Shown here piece by piece: positions 16,570 through 26,649 of a DNA stretch of 64,000 bases. This stretch comes from Clostridium homopropionicum DSM 5847. Its GTDB lineage: Bacteria; Bacillota; Clostridia; Clostridiales; Clostridiaceae. The notes below the pieces were generated by a model. That model was not told the origin of the DNA, made no database searches, and saw only the letters and a list, made by a program, of their open reading frames with translations. Within the stretch, counting starts at the first letter, position 1. Each line of letters starts with the position of its first letter. A program made the position numbers and the translations under genes. The stretch covers positions 1 through 64,000 of the forward strand of contig NZ_LHUR01000023.1 in the NCBI RefSeq assembly GCF_001263795.1, read 5' to 3'.

Positions 16570-18942
16570 TTATTTAAATGGAGGATATTTCATATTTCTT
16601 ACATCTAGTGCTTGTCTGCCTCCTTCAAGTATGTTTAGTACTTTTTCGCTTATTCCAACTTTATCAATAGAACCTGAACAACTAACATAACCATTTTCAC
16701 CAGTAGACTCAAGGATAATTATGTTTTCTGCATCTCCTGATATCGGGATATTAGGGTTGTGTGTCGCAAAAATTAACTGCCTACTATTTTTTATTTTTCT
16801 AAATTCTTTTACCAAACTTGAGTAAATATAAATATTGTCTAAGTCATCTTCTGGCTGGTCTATAATCAAAGGCCTATTATCACCCAAATCATGAGCAGCA
16901 GTAACAATCATAAGTAACATAGCCACTGATTTTTGACCCATCGAAAGCATATTTCTCGGTAGAAATCTTTGTTTTTTACTTATTCCAGTATTTACATTAT
17001 ATTCATATTCAATTTTATCTTCTGGAAATGTTGTAAAAACCCATCTATCTAATACTGGCCTAACCCATTTGATTAACTGTTCGGCATCACTTTCCTCAAG
17101 TCCATAGCATTTAGCCAATTTATTGGGCTTATTATATAAAACATATACTGGGAAAATCCACTCTGCATTTTCCAATGCAACTTTCCTAACTACTTGTGTT
17201 AGCCATTTCTCTAAAAGAATTTGTTTTTCATATATTATATTAAATTTCCTTCTGCATTGATTTACAGTATCATCAATAATTCTCTTTTTATCTTTTTCAG
17301 CAAAATCTTTCTCAAGCCTTAATCTTACTTGTCCATCTAAAATCTTATTTACCTTTTTAATTATGTTTTTTCTCAAGTTAAATATTTGTTTATTACTTTC
17401 TAGTATTTCAAGAAATGGGCATGTTATTTCCTGCATATCTTCCTCAACGATATGTGCTCTTTCAATATAATCATTCCATTCAACCCTATTTTGCTTTTTA
17501 AGTATACTTTCTATAGAGTCGTAATTCTGTTTTATACCTTTCAGCAGGTTACTATACTTCTCAGTATTACTAATGAGTAAAAGGTTATTTATTACATCTA
17601 TTGGCCCTCTTTTATCTTGAGCATAATTCAATATAGCACGTTGTTTGTAAGCAACTGATGAAAAGTTTTGTAATTCTTTATAAATTTCATTGCTTTTTCT
17701 GCTGCTATAAAATTTCCCATTTTTACTCAACTTATAGATACTAGGTTTATTCCTTACACCTATTAATTCTTTGGTATAATTATCAAACTCAATTTTAGGT
17801 TCACAAATAAAAGCATATACATCTCCAAAGTAGTTTAGGAAAACGGCAGAAATATCGAATTTCAACGCAACCTCATCATCAGTTACTTCTGGGAAAAGTG
17901 TATATTGAACTGTATCTAATAATGTTGATTTACCAGTTCCTCGTGCTCCAATCACGCAGTTTAGTGCTTTGTTAAACCTAAAAAACTGAAATCCATCAGG
18001 ATTTTTAGGGTCTTCTAAGTATCCGCCATTTATAGCAACTCCCTCTATATATGGATAAATGTTTCCTGGTATCTCATCATATATTCTTACCTCTGGGTCC
18101 AATAGTGCAATTTTCAATCCATGAAATGATAACTCGGATAACTTAATGTATGAATATCTCTCACCTATAGGTTTGCCATCGGCTTTATACTTTGCTTTTG
18201 TATCTCTAGTTCCGTGACTGTCTGAACAATATATTACTGCTATACTTTTTTCCCTTCTATATTCCTTGTTGTTAAGAATATCTTTTAAAAGTTTATCTTT
18301 CAAACCTTTATCATTCAAACTAATCCCGTAAAGATGTTCAGATTTAATTATAGATGCCAAACTTTTTCCCTTATGTATCCATGAATCATCTCCACTATTG
18401 CCATTATGAAGAAGTTTTTCTAACATGCCATTTGTTGAGTCTGCATGGGCTAAAATAGTTATGCCATCCATTTCATATATTCTTTTCATTAATTCCATAG
18501 GAGTTACTTTATACGCATCAGCATCTTCCTCTCCTTGTTCATTAATATCTATACCTATGTTATATAAAAATGTATTTAGTTCATCTTGAGTCTTTTGTGG
18601 AGGAAAAATTGCTAAAATATGTTTACCAAAACTGGAAATTTCAATACCAGGCAATATAAGCATACCTGTATACTTACTATATTTTTTCTTATCAGCCATT
18701 ATATAGTCCATCATCTCATAATATCCTTTAACAGTATTATGGTCGGTTATAGCAATAATACCGATTCCGTTTTCAAAGGCTTCATCCAGTATTTTAATGT
18801 ATTCCTCTTCATTGCTCGTATATGTTTTTTTATATCACTTAGATGAAGGAGTATGTATATGTAAATCCATTTTAAAATACTCACAACCATATTTCCCCTT
18901 GCATGCTTTATCATAAAGTTGCTTTAGAGTAACACTATCCAT
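16570..18942 (-). pseudogene. PHP-AAA (TrlF-like) ATPase with an in-frame TGA at codon 36
   Basis: Read through, the frame gives 790 residues. The N-terminal PHP domain has KMDLHIHTPSSK, then TGA, then YKKTYTSNEEEYI and AIAITDHN-type metal-ligand blocks (IIAITDHNTVKGY). An SMC/RecF-like ATPase follows, with Walker A VIGARGTGKSTL, signature MLSMGQKSV and Walker B PLIIDQPEDDLDN. The TGA (18835-18837) sits in the HTP-x-x-K segment. Everything after it is open to the end, so translation could restart inside (ATG at 18714) but would lose the first metal ligands. It is a nonsense mutation, a sequencing error or, less likely, recoding. The helicase gene lies upstream. Confidence 0.75.
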
Positions 18943-19108
18943 AAATCTTTATTCTCCTTAAAATAGTCATAACTTCTTCAATATTTTAACATACTATACA
19001 TTTTCGATATTTTTACATAGCAAACCTTTATCAATTGAATATGGCTTTTAATATAAAAAAGAAATAAATGTATGTTTATTCTCTATTCAAAAATTTAGTA
19101 TATGCTTT

Positions 19109-22036
19109 TTACTTAGAGCAGAATACTCTTATCGGTAAATATCCCTGATTAACACAAAAATCATCTGCTGCCGCAATAACACTTGAAATCTTTTCACTTA
19201 ACCTAGACTTTGTAACACCTGGTTGTACTAAAATTATTTCGAATTCAAACATTTTAGTTTCTCCTGAAGCCAAGACTTCTAAAAATTTATCATAACTATC
19301 TCTTATGTAATTGTTCGGATTATCACTAGAATTTTCATGTGTAATCATTCTAGCCTTTAGTTTCCTTTTCAGTTTCTTTAAATCTGTCCACATTGATGAC
19401 TTAATAACTTGTCCACATACTTCATATACATCATTTACTCTATCTCCTGATTTTTCCCCTCCAGAACCTTTACAATGATAGAACTGAAGAACAATGCGTT
19501 TATCATGCTCCTTGGCTGCTATAAAATCTGCTATTTCTCCTGTTCCGTGGTCATAATACAGAAAATCATACTCTTTGCCTGATAAATATTTATTTAAAAA
19601 TTCTTGTATAGAAATCTTCCCGTGACTTGGATTATCAATTTCACACTCTATATCCACCCCATTTTCTTCCCATTCTATTGGTTCTAAAATATCTTCATCT
19701 ATCAAAATCAAGTCATCATAATTCTTTTTATAGTATTCATGCCCTATCAATGAAGAAAAATCACTAAAATATATTACTAAAGGATTAGCATTTAAATAAT
19801 CCAATAAAGGGATATCGCCATATTTCCTATTAATAAATATACTTTTAGCCAAACTATCCTCACTTTTGAAAAATTTATCATCATCTAGAGAAAAATAAAT
19901 GCTGAATTCAAAATTGTAATATTTAAAAACTATCTCTATTTTCCCTTCATTCTTGCCTTTTACCTGCAACTCTATATCTAACAACTGAATACATTCAAAT
20001 CCTATATCTTTATTTTTACTGCTTATAATTGGTGGTTTTTGATATGTTTCATTATTCCAATCTACTGAAATAATAAATTTGTTAGGTACAGTATTCACTT
20101 CTTCGCTAACTGGAATATAATCTAAAGGAGAGTTTGTAAATGCAGGGCCTTTGCTAGTAACCTTGTTTGCAATATTGTTACACCATTTTATAAATTGTGG
20201 TATTGTTAAATAACTATTGCTCCATACTTTTGAACCACTACTATATCCTACAGTTACTTCTTCATTATTATCAGTACCTTTACCAAAACAATGCCCCCTA
20301 TGAAAAATCCTTCCGTCTGTTTTTCTAATTGCTTTTTGTGCATTAGAACCACTAATTATTCTATAGGATTCCGTATTACTTGTTTGTATACTATTTCTCA
20401 TGCCAATATTAAAAAATTCTGGGTTCTTTAAATTAGATAAAACTCGATTTATTTTACCCAATGATAGTTTTCTTATATTTGTACCAGAAAATTGTTCTGC
20501 AATACTTTCATAAATGTCTTCATTCTTCCTAGTAGAATTAATAAATAATAATTTATGCTGTTCTTGAAAGTATATTATAAACAATTCATATTGTATCTTC
20601 TGAAACATATTTAGTTTCGTCCACTTAGGATTAAGTATCTCTTTAGCAATAATAACTATCATTGAATATTCTCTGCTGATATGTTTATTTACTAATAGTA
20701 GACCATTAGGCAGATTAATATCTGCATGTATGTCAAAAGTATCCACCGAGTATATTCTAACATGTGCAAATGGAACTAATGAAGACAATGACAGGTCATT
20801 TGTTTCATCATCTCTATTTAAAACGCAATCGAAGGTACTAAGAGTCTGCTTATTTTCAATTTCTTCATCTATCCTACTTTCACTTAAATTCATAATAATT
20901 TCTTCCCATACAGCCCCCTCCTCAAATATTTTTTCTCTTTCTATTTCAATTTCAGATGGTGTAGCAATGAATTTTGCAGTTCCAAGATTAGGAGCGTTTG
21001 TTCTTGCAAATCTTCCAATAAATTGTAGTGTAACTTCAAGAGATTTATGAGGGGAATGAATTGCAGCAATTTTTAATTTAGGAAAGTTAAAACCTTCACC
21101 CAGCATATTAACACATATTATCCCATCTAGTTCCCCATTATTAAGTTTTTTAATAACACTTTTAACATGGCTATATGAATGGTCGCTATTTATAATCTTT
21201 AATCTCAATGATGTGTTTTCAGCATATATTTGTTCTAGTTCCTTTGCCCTTTTATTTCTATCTGTCCTTACCATCAAACAGTGCTCAAAACCAGCATTTT
21301 TATCTTCAATAAACACTTCTTCTGCCTTCTTGGCAATTGCAATATCTTCCGAACCTTCAATATTTTCTACTGGAATATATTTTATTCTACCAAAAACCCC
21401 ATCTTTATAAGCATCTGATATTGCATAATTATATATAAACTTTCCTTTAACTTCTTTTTTATCTCTTCGAAATGGTGTAGCAGTGAATAGTATTTTTTTT
21501 GCTTGTGGAAATGCTTCAATTATTCCATTCCATGTTGTTGCAGGACTATGATGTGCCTCATCAATTAATATCAAATCAAACATACCGTCAGGAGGAGTAG
21601 GAATATCATCTATAGCAGGACTAATGCTCATTGGTATAGCAACTACGACATCAAAATTTTCTAATCCCCTCCATGCCTCTTCCGTTAATATTTTATTTTT
21701 TAACTCATAAACTTTTGGCTTTTCAGTAATATTCGTCAGTGCACCTATATCTAATAATGTCTGTAATTCTTCAAACTCTTCTTTTATTTGACTCCTAACC
21801 AATCGGCTCGGTGTCAACACCAAAACCCTTTTAGCCATTAAAACAAATGCTGATAATATCAAAATAGCAGTTTTTCCTGAACCTGTGGGCATAGTAATAA
21901 TTGCAGGATAATTGCTATTAGTAAAGTGCGATGCTATAGCATGTATTGCCCCGAGTTGAGATTCTCTTAAGCCTTTCTTCTCATCAGTTTCGTAAGGATA
22001 TCGAACTGCATCGTAGTAATTTAAAAAATAACTCAC
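19109..22036 (-). CDS. DEAD/DEAH-box helicase with C-terminal nuclease-like domain
   Basis: A 975-aa superfamily 2 protein with a GTG start. Motifs: Q-like RESQLGAI, Walker A MPTGSGKT (about 49-56), DEAH box LILIDEAHH (about 155), TATPFRR (motif III) and QFIGRFAR (motif VI, about 340). About residues 830-880 read GEIADFI ... IVLQFYHCKGS, which fits the D ... ExK-type core of a PD-(D/E)XK nuclease with His/Cys before the lysine. It is first in a same-strand series with the PHP-AAA ATPase and a membrane protein. Nucleic-acid sensing and cleavage against invaders is a reasonable guess. Confidence 0.8.
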   Translation of the reverse strand: MSYFLNYYDAVRYPYETDEKKGLRESQLGAIHAIASHFTNSNYPAIITMPTGSGKTAILILSAFVLMAKRVLVLTPSRLVRSQIKEEFEELQTLLDIGALTNITEKPKVYELKNKILTEEAWRGLENFDVVVAIPMSISPAIDDIPTPPDGMFDLILIDEAHHSPATTWNGIIEAFPQAKKILFTATPFRRDKKEVKGKFIYNYAISDAYKDGVFGRIKYIPVENIEGSEDIAIAKKAEEVFIEDKNAGFEHCLMVRTDRNKRAKELEQIYAENTSLRLKIINSDHSYSHVKSVIKKLNNGELDGIICVNMLGEGFNFPKLKIAAIHSPHKSLEVTLQFIGRFARTNAPNLGTAKFIATPSEIEIEREKIFEEGAVWEEIIMNLSESRIDEEIENKQTLSTFDCVLNRDDETNDLSLSSLVPFAHVRIYSVDTFDIHADINLPNGLLLVNKHISREYSMIVIIAKEILNPKWTKLNMFQKIQYELFIIYFQEQHKLLFINSTRKNEDIYESIAEQFSGTNIRKLSLGKINRVLSNLKNPEFFNIGMRNSIQTSNTESYRIISGSNAQKAIRKTDGRIFHRGHCFGKGTDNNEEVTVGYSSGSKVWSNSYLTIPQFIKWCNNIANKVTSKGPAFTNSPLDYIPVSEEVNTVPNKFIISVDWNNETYQKPPIISSKNKDIGFECIQLLDIELQVKGKNEGKIEIVFKYYNFEFSIYFSLDDDKFFKSEDSLAKSIFINRKYGDIPLLDYLNANPLVIYFSDFSSLIGHEYYKKNYDDLILIDEDILEPIEWEENGVDIECEIDNPSHGKISIQEFLNKYLSGKEYDFLYYDHGTGEIADFIAAKEHDKRIVLQFYHCKGSGGEKSGDRVNDVYEVCGQVIKSSMWTDLKKLKRKLKARMITHENSSDNPNNYIRDSYDKFLEVLASGETKMFEFEIILVQPGVTKSRLSEKISSVIAAADDFCVNQGYLPIRVFCSK

Positions 22037-22279
22037 CGTATCACCACCATTTTTTTGTTTATTTCACTTATATAAATTATAGGACAATTTTCATAATTTT
22101 TCCACAAAACTTGTCAACAAAATATAAGTTCTTTTTCCAATTTACCTTAAAAGCAAGTATAAACTCCCATATAATCGCCCATTATCCCATAAAAAATTGG
22201 AAACAAAACTTTAACACTCTCTTGAAACCCTTACCCTATATATTTTATAGTATTAAAAACTATAGGAAGGATGTTGATG

Positions 22280-23185
22280 ATGAAATATAATAAGGGACTA
22301 ATTGAAAGCAATTTTTATCTTGATGAATTTGCTACTTATTTGATGAGCATAGACAAGTCTGATTCCACAATAAAAACTTATATCGAGCATGTGCAGGCAT
22401 TTGCGAAATGGTTTGAAGAAACCAATAGCATAAACTTTGACCCTATTGTAGTAACTGAAATTGATATCAGAGATATGCGTTCATATCTACAGGGAACAAG
22501 GCATTTGAAAGAAACAACCATTAATTTAAGATTGGCCAGTCTGAAGAGTTACTTTGAATTTCTTGAAGGAGAAAAATATATAAAAAATAATCCTGCCAAA
22601 GCAATTAAAAAAATAAAGATTCAATCACCTGCTGCACCCAAGTCTTTGGATGAACAGACCTACCGTGCCTTACGCCGTCATATATACCGTGGAGGTAACA
22701 AGGCTCATATTGCCATGTTTGAGATTTTTACAAGATGCGGGGTTAGAAATTTTGAACTCATAAATATCCGTATTGCTGACATTGATATAACTGAACGAAA
22801 AGGTAACCTAAAAGTAATAGGAAAGCAAAATAAAGTACGTTATATACCCTTGCATAGGGATGTTCGGGATGCAATTAACAACTGGATGACAATAAGAAAA
22901 AACATTAAAACGGAGTATGATAATCTGTTCATATCCGAACGCAAGACCCCTTACACTAGGTCAGGAATTTGGAAGATTTTCAAAAAATACTGTGCACAAA
23001 TAGGGATTACGGATGTAACTATTCATTCTTTTAGGCACTATTTTTGCAGAACACTTCTCAAAAATGGGGTTGATATTTCTATAGTTGCTCAACTTGCAGG
23101 TCATGCTTCTGGTTATGTTACGGCACAAGTATATACTATTCCAAGGCAAGAAGAATTGGAGGCAGCAATAGAAACATTAATTTAG
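22280..23185 (+). CDS. XerC/D-type tyrosine recombinase
   Basis: A 301-aa protein with an N-terminal SAM-like core-binding domain (about 10-95) and a C-terminal catalytic domain. The residues are complete: Arg in TRCGVRNFELINIR, Lys in VIGKQNKVRYIP, HSFRHYFCRTLL (H-x-x-R), LAGHAS (His) and VYT (nucleophilic Tyr). AGGAAGG supports a start at 22277 or 22280, not 22271. On this element it could resolve dimers or cointegrates, as Xer-like resolvases do in replicative transposons, or excise the insert. No dif-like site was identified. Confidence 0.88.
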   Translation: MKYNKGLIESNFYLDEFATYLMSIDKSDSTIKTYIEHVQAFAKWFEETNSINFDPIVVTEIDIRDMRSYLQGTRHLKETTINLRLASLKSYFEFLEGEKYIKNNPAKAIKKIKIQSPAAPKSLDEQTYRALRRHIYRGGNKAHIAMFEIFTRCGVRNFELINIRIADIDITERKGNLKVIGKQNKVRYIPLHRDVRDAINNWMTIRKNIKTEYDNLFISERKTPYTRSGIWKIFKKYCAQIGITDVTIHSFRHYFCRTLLKNGVDISIVAQLAGHASGYVTAQVYTIPRQEELEAAIETLI

Positions 23186-23230
23186 GATTTAAAAAGCAGG
23201 CATCATTTGCCTGTTTTTTAAATCTATAAT

Positions 23231-23310
23231 ACTTCCTTCCTATTTTCTATTATCATATAGACTGTTACTATTGCAAGAGGTATTACTACTAGCCATCTAT
23301 ACCTGCTATT
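23231..23310 (-). pseudogene. Fragment duplicating the small membrane gene at 25962-26165
   Basis: TTGCAAGAGGTATTACT and AGCCATCTATA recur with small changes at about 26,030-26,060. On the minus strand the fragment would encode RWLVVIPLAIVT-like residues, corresponding to RWLAVIPLAIVTGY in the intact gene. Only the C-terminal third is present, so this is a remnant of a duplication around the primase gene. Confidence 0.6.
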
Positions 23311-23343
23311 AAGCAGTCCTTTTCTACTTGCTTCATAATTTCT

Positions 23344-23402
23344 AAAAAGAGAAACAATAAGAACCTACACGCATAGTTAGGTTCTTATTGTTTCTCTTTT
23401 TT
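23344..23402. terminator. Long hairpin 1 flanking the primase gene
   Basis: A 24-bp perfect stem with left arm starting AAAAAGAGAAACAATAAGAA (23344-23367), a 10-nt loop and the right arm 23378-23401, ending in a T-run on both strands. The first 22 bases of the arm are identical to those of the hairpin at 25578-25634. It could terminate the recombinase transcript. Confidence 0.75.
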
Positions 23403-23469
23403 ATAAAAAAGTCTATGTAAAAATTTGATTTCAATAGCACAACAAATATAATGCTAAAAAATAAACAAT

Positions 23470-23592
23470 GGAGTCGCTAATCAAGACGGGAAACACCTTA
23501 TTAAAAACGGAGAGTTATAAAAATACTACGGAAAATGCCTCAATGTAAACGGAAAACATAATATCTAGTGACTCCTCTGAAACGGAGGAGTT
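23470..23592 (+). promoter_or_regulatory. Candidate structured leader RNA with switchable ribosome-site hairpin
   Basis: GGAGTCGCTA (23470-23479) pairs with TAGTGACTCC (23566-23575) over 10 bp, including one G-U, closing an 86-nt interior. ACTCCTCT (23571-23578) can instead pair with GGAGGAGT (23584-23591), hiding the GGAGG of the primase gene 5 nt before its ATG. The two stems share 23571-23575 and so exclude each other. The interior repeats ACGG four times. I do not recognise it as a known riboswitch. Control of translation is inferred from the geometry. Confidence 0.55.
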
Positions 23593-23595
23593 TTA

Positions 23596-25572
23596 ATGAA
23601 TTCAAGAATTAACTATGAAAATCGTAAAGCATTAGGCATAACAGATTTTGAATTTTTATCTCTATTTAAAAAGGAGAATGAAAAAGTATACTTTAGGCTC
23701 ATTCAGGAGGAAAAGCATATAGCAAAGAACTTTGACTGTCTTCTTACTTTAGATGAGGAGTTAGAATACCCTCTTATGCGAAAAATGATTCAAAAATATC
23801 AGAGACAAGGCTATGGAGTCTATTTTGTAGTAAACAGTGGTGGACAAAAAACAGATTCTATTAAAAGGGTAAATGCACACTTTATTGATATGGACTTTGG
23901 AAAGGTTCCAAAAATTATTAACGGGGAACTCTTTAAAGATTCTAAAGGAAAGATTGTATATGAATATAGGAACAAAGAAGAAATAGAGGAATATAAGATT
24001 GCTTTTCTGAAGAAATTAGAAAATTTTAAACTAATTCCAAATGCTATTGTAAAAACTAAAAACGGCTTTCATGTATATTGGCTGCTTGGCCCTGATAAGC
24101 CAGAAAGTTTAGATGTTTTTACTCCACTCCAGGAAAAACTTATTGACTATTTCTCCGCCTTTGAAGAAAGAAAAGAGCATGCTGATAGCAGTGTAAAGGA
24201 TATAAATAGAGTTTTAAGGCTAATAAATTATAAACATTTAAAGAATCTAAAAGACCCATTTACTATAAAATGTATATACCTAAATACAGCAATAAAATAT
24301 ACTCAACACGATATTGCAAGTGCCATAGGTTGTAATATCATTGAGTTGATTAATGATGCTAAAAGTCTTGAACTAAAACCCGCTGCTACGAGGGCTAAGA
24401 CCAGCAACTTGCAAAAAGGAAACCATAAAGTTCATTCTACTCCAGTCTTACAGTATGAGGACTTGATTCCATTTTTAAAACAGCAGGACTTAATAAGTTA
24501 TCTAGGTATTGATGCAAAATCTAATGCGAACTTTAAATGCATATTCCATAACGACAACAACCCCAGTGCTGTCATAAAAAATAGCGGTGGATATTACAAG
24601 TATTTTTGTAATTCTCCTACTTGCATTTGCCATAATACTGGGAAAGGCATGGATATTATTGATATAGTTAAAATTAGAGAAAACTGCGACACTTCAACTG
24701 CTATAAGAGAGTTAATTGAATATTTTCATATTAAATTGAAGGATTCAACTTGGATAAATAAACAGAATAAAAGATTTGAAAATAACATTATGCTTTTAAG
24801 TCAACTTTATGAAAGAAAAGACGAATTCCCAAACCTAAACCGTATCATTAGGTTTGGTTACCCTCTACTATTAGATATTCTTGAAATTGGTAAAAAAAAT
24901 ATTGTTAACCGTTTCTTTAATGCAAATGGAGAAAGCATATTTTTCTTTTCTAATCGATATCTTGCAGCAAAAAGGAATAAAAGCGTCGTGAATACAAATA
25001 AATACATTAACTTATTTTGCACCTTAGGATTACTCAACAAAATCCCATATAGCCATGTAAATAAAAACTTAAGAGCAACTGCTATTCAAATTTCCAAAGA
25101 TAATAGTCAAAACGGAATTTCTTTCTATACTATTTCTGACTATAATGAGGCTTTTAAAACAGCAGATGAAAGAGCATCCATCATGCTTAAATATAAATTT
25201 AGCATCATGGGTATGAGCAAAAAATATTTGGAAAACTGTTTTGGAGAAGAGTTTGCAAATAAAATCTATCATGTAAATGTGAAAGATACCGTGAAAAGCA
25301 AAAGCATAAGAGATGCCATAGAAGTATTCATACTGCAACAAATCAAAACCTATGGTTACTTCACCAAGGATATGGTTATGGATTATAAATTAAAAGTGGA
25401 CAACCATTATATAAGGCGTGGAGCAAAAGAATATGAATTTAGGAAGGTTTTACCTGATGTCATTCAAAAATACGACCTGATATATGTGAAGGCTAATAAA
25501 AACATTAATCAAAAACTAGGTATAGACACTAAGAAATATCTACTCATTCAAAATAGCCTATTAGACGAATAA
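23596..25572 (+). CDS. AEP (RepB/PrimPol-like) primase with CHC2-type zinc domain
   Basis: A 658-aa protein. The N-terminal half has AEP primase motifs: NAHFIDMDFGK (DxD metal site, about 95-105), AIVKTKNGFHVYWLL (catalytic histidine region, about 152-166) and SVKDINRVLRLINYKH (about 200-215). A zinc domain follows at about 310-350 with FKCIFHNDNNPSA, YFCNS and CICH, like the CHC2 finger of DnaG-type primases. The C-terminal 250 residues look like a helical DNA-binding region. Such proteins start replication of plasmids and mobile elements. It is flanked by twin hairpins and preceded by a structured leader. Confidence 0.8.
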   Translation: MNSRINYENRKALGITDFEFLSLFKKENEKVYFRLIQEEKHIAKNFDCLLTLDEELEYPLMRKMIQKYQRQGYGVYFVVNSGGQKTDSIKRVNAHFIDMDFGKVPKIINGELFKDSKGKIVYEYRNKEEIEEYKIAFLKKLENFKLIPNAIVKTKNGFHVYWLLGPDKPESLDVFTPLQEKLIDYFSAFEERKEHADSSVKDINRVLRLINYKHLKNLKDPFTIKCIYLNTAIKYTQHDIASAIGCNIIELINDAKSLELKPAATRAKTSNLQKGNHKVHSTPVLQYEDLIPFLKQQDLISYLGIDAKSNANFKCIFHNDNNPSAVIKNSGGYYKYFCNSPTCICHNTGKGMDIIDIVKIRENCDTSTAIRELIEYFHIKLKDSTWINKQNKRFENNIMLLSQLYERKDEFPNLNRIIRFGYPLLLDILEIGKKNIVNRFFNANGESIFFFSNRYLAAKRNKSVVNTNKYINLFCTLGLLNKIPYSHVNKNLRATAIQISKDNSQNGISFYTISDYNEAFKTADERASIMLKYKFSIMGMSKKYLENCFGEEFANKIYHVNVKDTVKSKSIRDAIEVFILQQIKTYGYFTKDMVMDYKLKVDNHYIRRGAKEYEFRKVLPDVIQKYDLIYVKANKNINQKLGIDTKKYLLIQNSLLDE

Positions 25573-25577
25573 TTGCT

Positions 25578-25634
25578 AAAAAGAGAAACAATAAGAACCT
25601 AACTATGAGGTTGGTTCTTATTGTTTCTCTTTTT
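25578..25634. terminator. Long hairpin 2 flanking the primase gene
   Basis: Arms 25578-25599 and 25613-25634 form a perfect 22-bp stem identical to that of hairpin 1, with a different loop. It starts 5 bp after the primase stop codon and ends in a T-run, so it should be that gene's terminator. Confidence 0.8.
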
Positions 25635-25798
25635 GATAAATTCATCATACATGATTCATAGCCTTAACGGCAGTTATTTCACCCGATTCCCATCGCTTAT
25701 ATGTTTTTTCAAAATTATCATCCATCTGTACACTATTAAAATATATTGCAAAATATAAATTCAACCTTTTGAAATGCTATTTAAATACCTTATTACGC

Positions 25799-25826
25799 AG
25801 TTTCAAAAAGTACACTTTTTGAAACT
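25799..25826. repeat. 13-bp-arm palindrome
   Basis: AGTTTCAAAAAGT and its exact complement are separated by 2 bp. It lies in the gene-free stretch 25635-25961 and is the only structure I see there. It could be an operator or a bidirectional terminator. It lies about 140 bp past the stop of the minus-strand gene 25962-26165. Confidence 0.5.
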
Positions 25827-25961
25827 ATGAAAAATATGCTATTTCCTTCTACACATGAACCAAATACAGGCAATGCCAGCAACGGTAACACAAAAAATCA
25901 TGGCAAGCACCAAGTACATCACATTAATCTTCCCCCTAATAAAACAGAGATAAGGTTTCCC

Positions 25962-26165
25962 CTATCCCTGCTGTTTTATCATTTTCCACTCTCTTCTATT
26001 TTCTACTATTATATATCCTGTCACTATTGCAAGAGGTATTACTGCTAGCCATCTATATTCGAAAAACATCTTTTGATATAAATAGTAAATCAAGAAAAAT
26101 GTTGTAAATCCAACTGCTGTAGGTATTAATATATTAAAAATTATATTCATTTTCCTTTTCACCAT
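25962..26165 (-). CDS. Small two-span membrane protein
   Basis: A 67-aa protein with two membrane segments (about 8-30 and 37-55: RWLAVIPLAIVTGYIIVENRR). GGAAAGGAG lies 6 nt before the ATG at 26165; a TTG six bases upstream is too close to that site. A partial copy lies at 23231-23310. Function unknown. Confidence 0.6.
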   Translation of the reverse strand: MVKRKMNIIFNILIPTAVGFTTFFLIYYLYQKMFFEYRWLAVIPLAIVTGYIIVENRREWKMIKQQG

Positions 26166-26467
26166 AATCAACTCCTTTCCCTTTTATAATAATTGTAGCG
26201 CGCATAGAAATATTTGTCAGGTCCCTTTTAATAAAATGTAATTTATTTTTAACAATCTTTTTAATTTTTGTCTTTTCAGTTTACCTTGAATCCCTATATA
26301 CATGAGCCTTTGGCCTTTCTAACTAATATACATATATAATAGGGATTTAGAAAATAAAGAATTATAGGTTAGTAAGAGGAATATGGTTTAATGGAATACT
26401 TTTGGTCTTAAATGATATCACCCCTAACCTTGATTTCGTCGTCTAAATTTTCTTTCAAAAAAATAAA

Positions 26468-26535
26468 AAGCACATTCTCCTTTAATAATGCCAGAATAAA
26501 CCAGCCCGTATAAAGAGAATATGCTCTCCATCTGT
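26468..26535. repeat. Dispersed ~65-bp hairpin repeat, copy A
   Basis: AAGCACATTCTC ... CCAGCCCGTATAAAGAGAAT followed by ATGCTCTCC closely matches 30141-30209; the ends AGCAnATTCTC and GAGAATATGCT are complementary. It sits 115 bp past the PIN gene and may terminate that operon. The rest of 26172-26649 contains an inverted pair of CCCTATATA/TATATAATAGGG segments (about 26,292-26,347) and pyrimidine-rich tracts, and no gene. Confidence 0.55.
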
Positions 26536-26649
26536 GACACTAATGCTATTGTAGCGAATATACAGAAGAAAACTATTATATTGTAACAATTACCATTTTC
26601 ATCCGACCTAATTCCTTTAACCCATATCCCTTATTACATATACCTTCCC

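Noticed and set aside
18835-18837. Selenocysteine codon
   Set aside because: No convincing SECIS-like hairpin follows the TGA, and no selenocysteine machinery is visible in the window. Kept only as an outside possibility.
23470-23592. Known guanidine-II riboswitch, because of repeated ACGG
   Set aside because: That class has two small hairpins with ACGR loops in a fixed arrangement. Here the ACGG copies are not in matching stem loops.
25827-26048. 73-residue plus-strand frame
   Set aside because: It overlaps the better supported minus-strand membrane gene, lacks a ribosome site and has low-complexity content.
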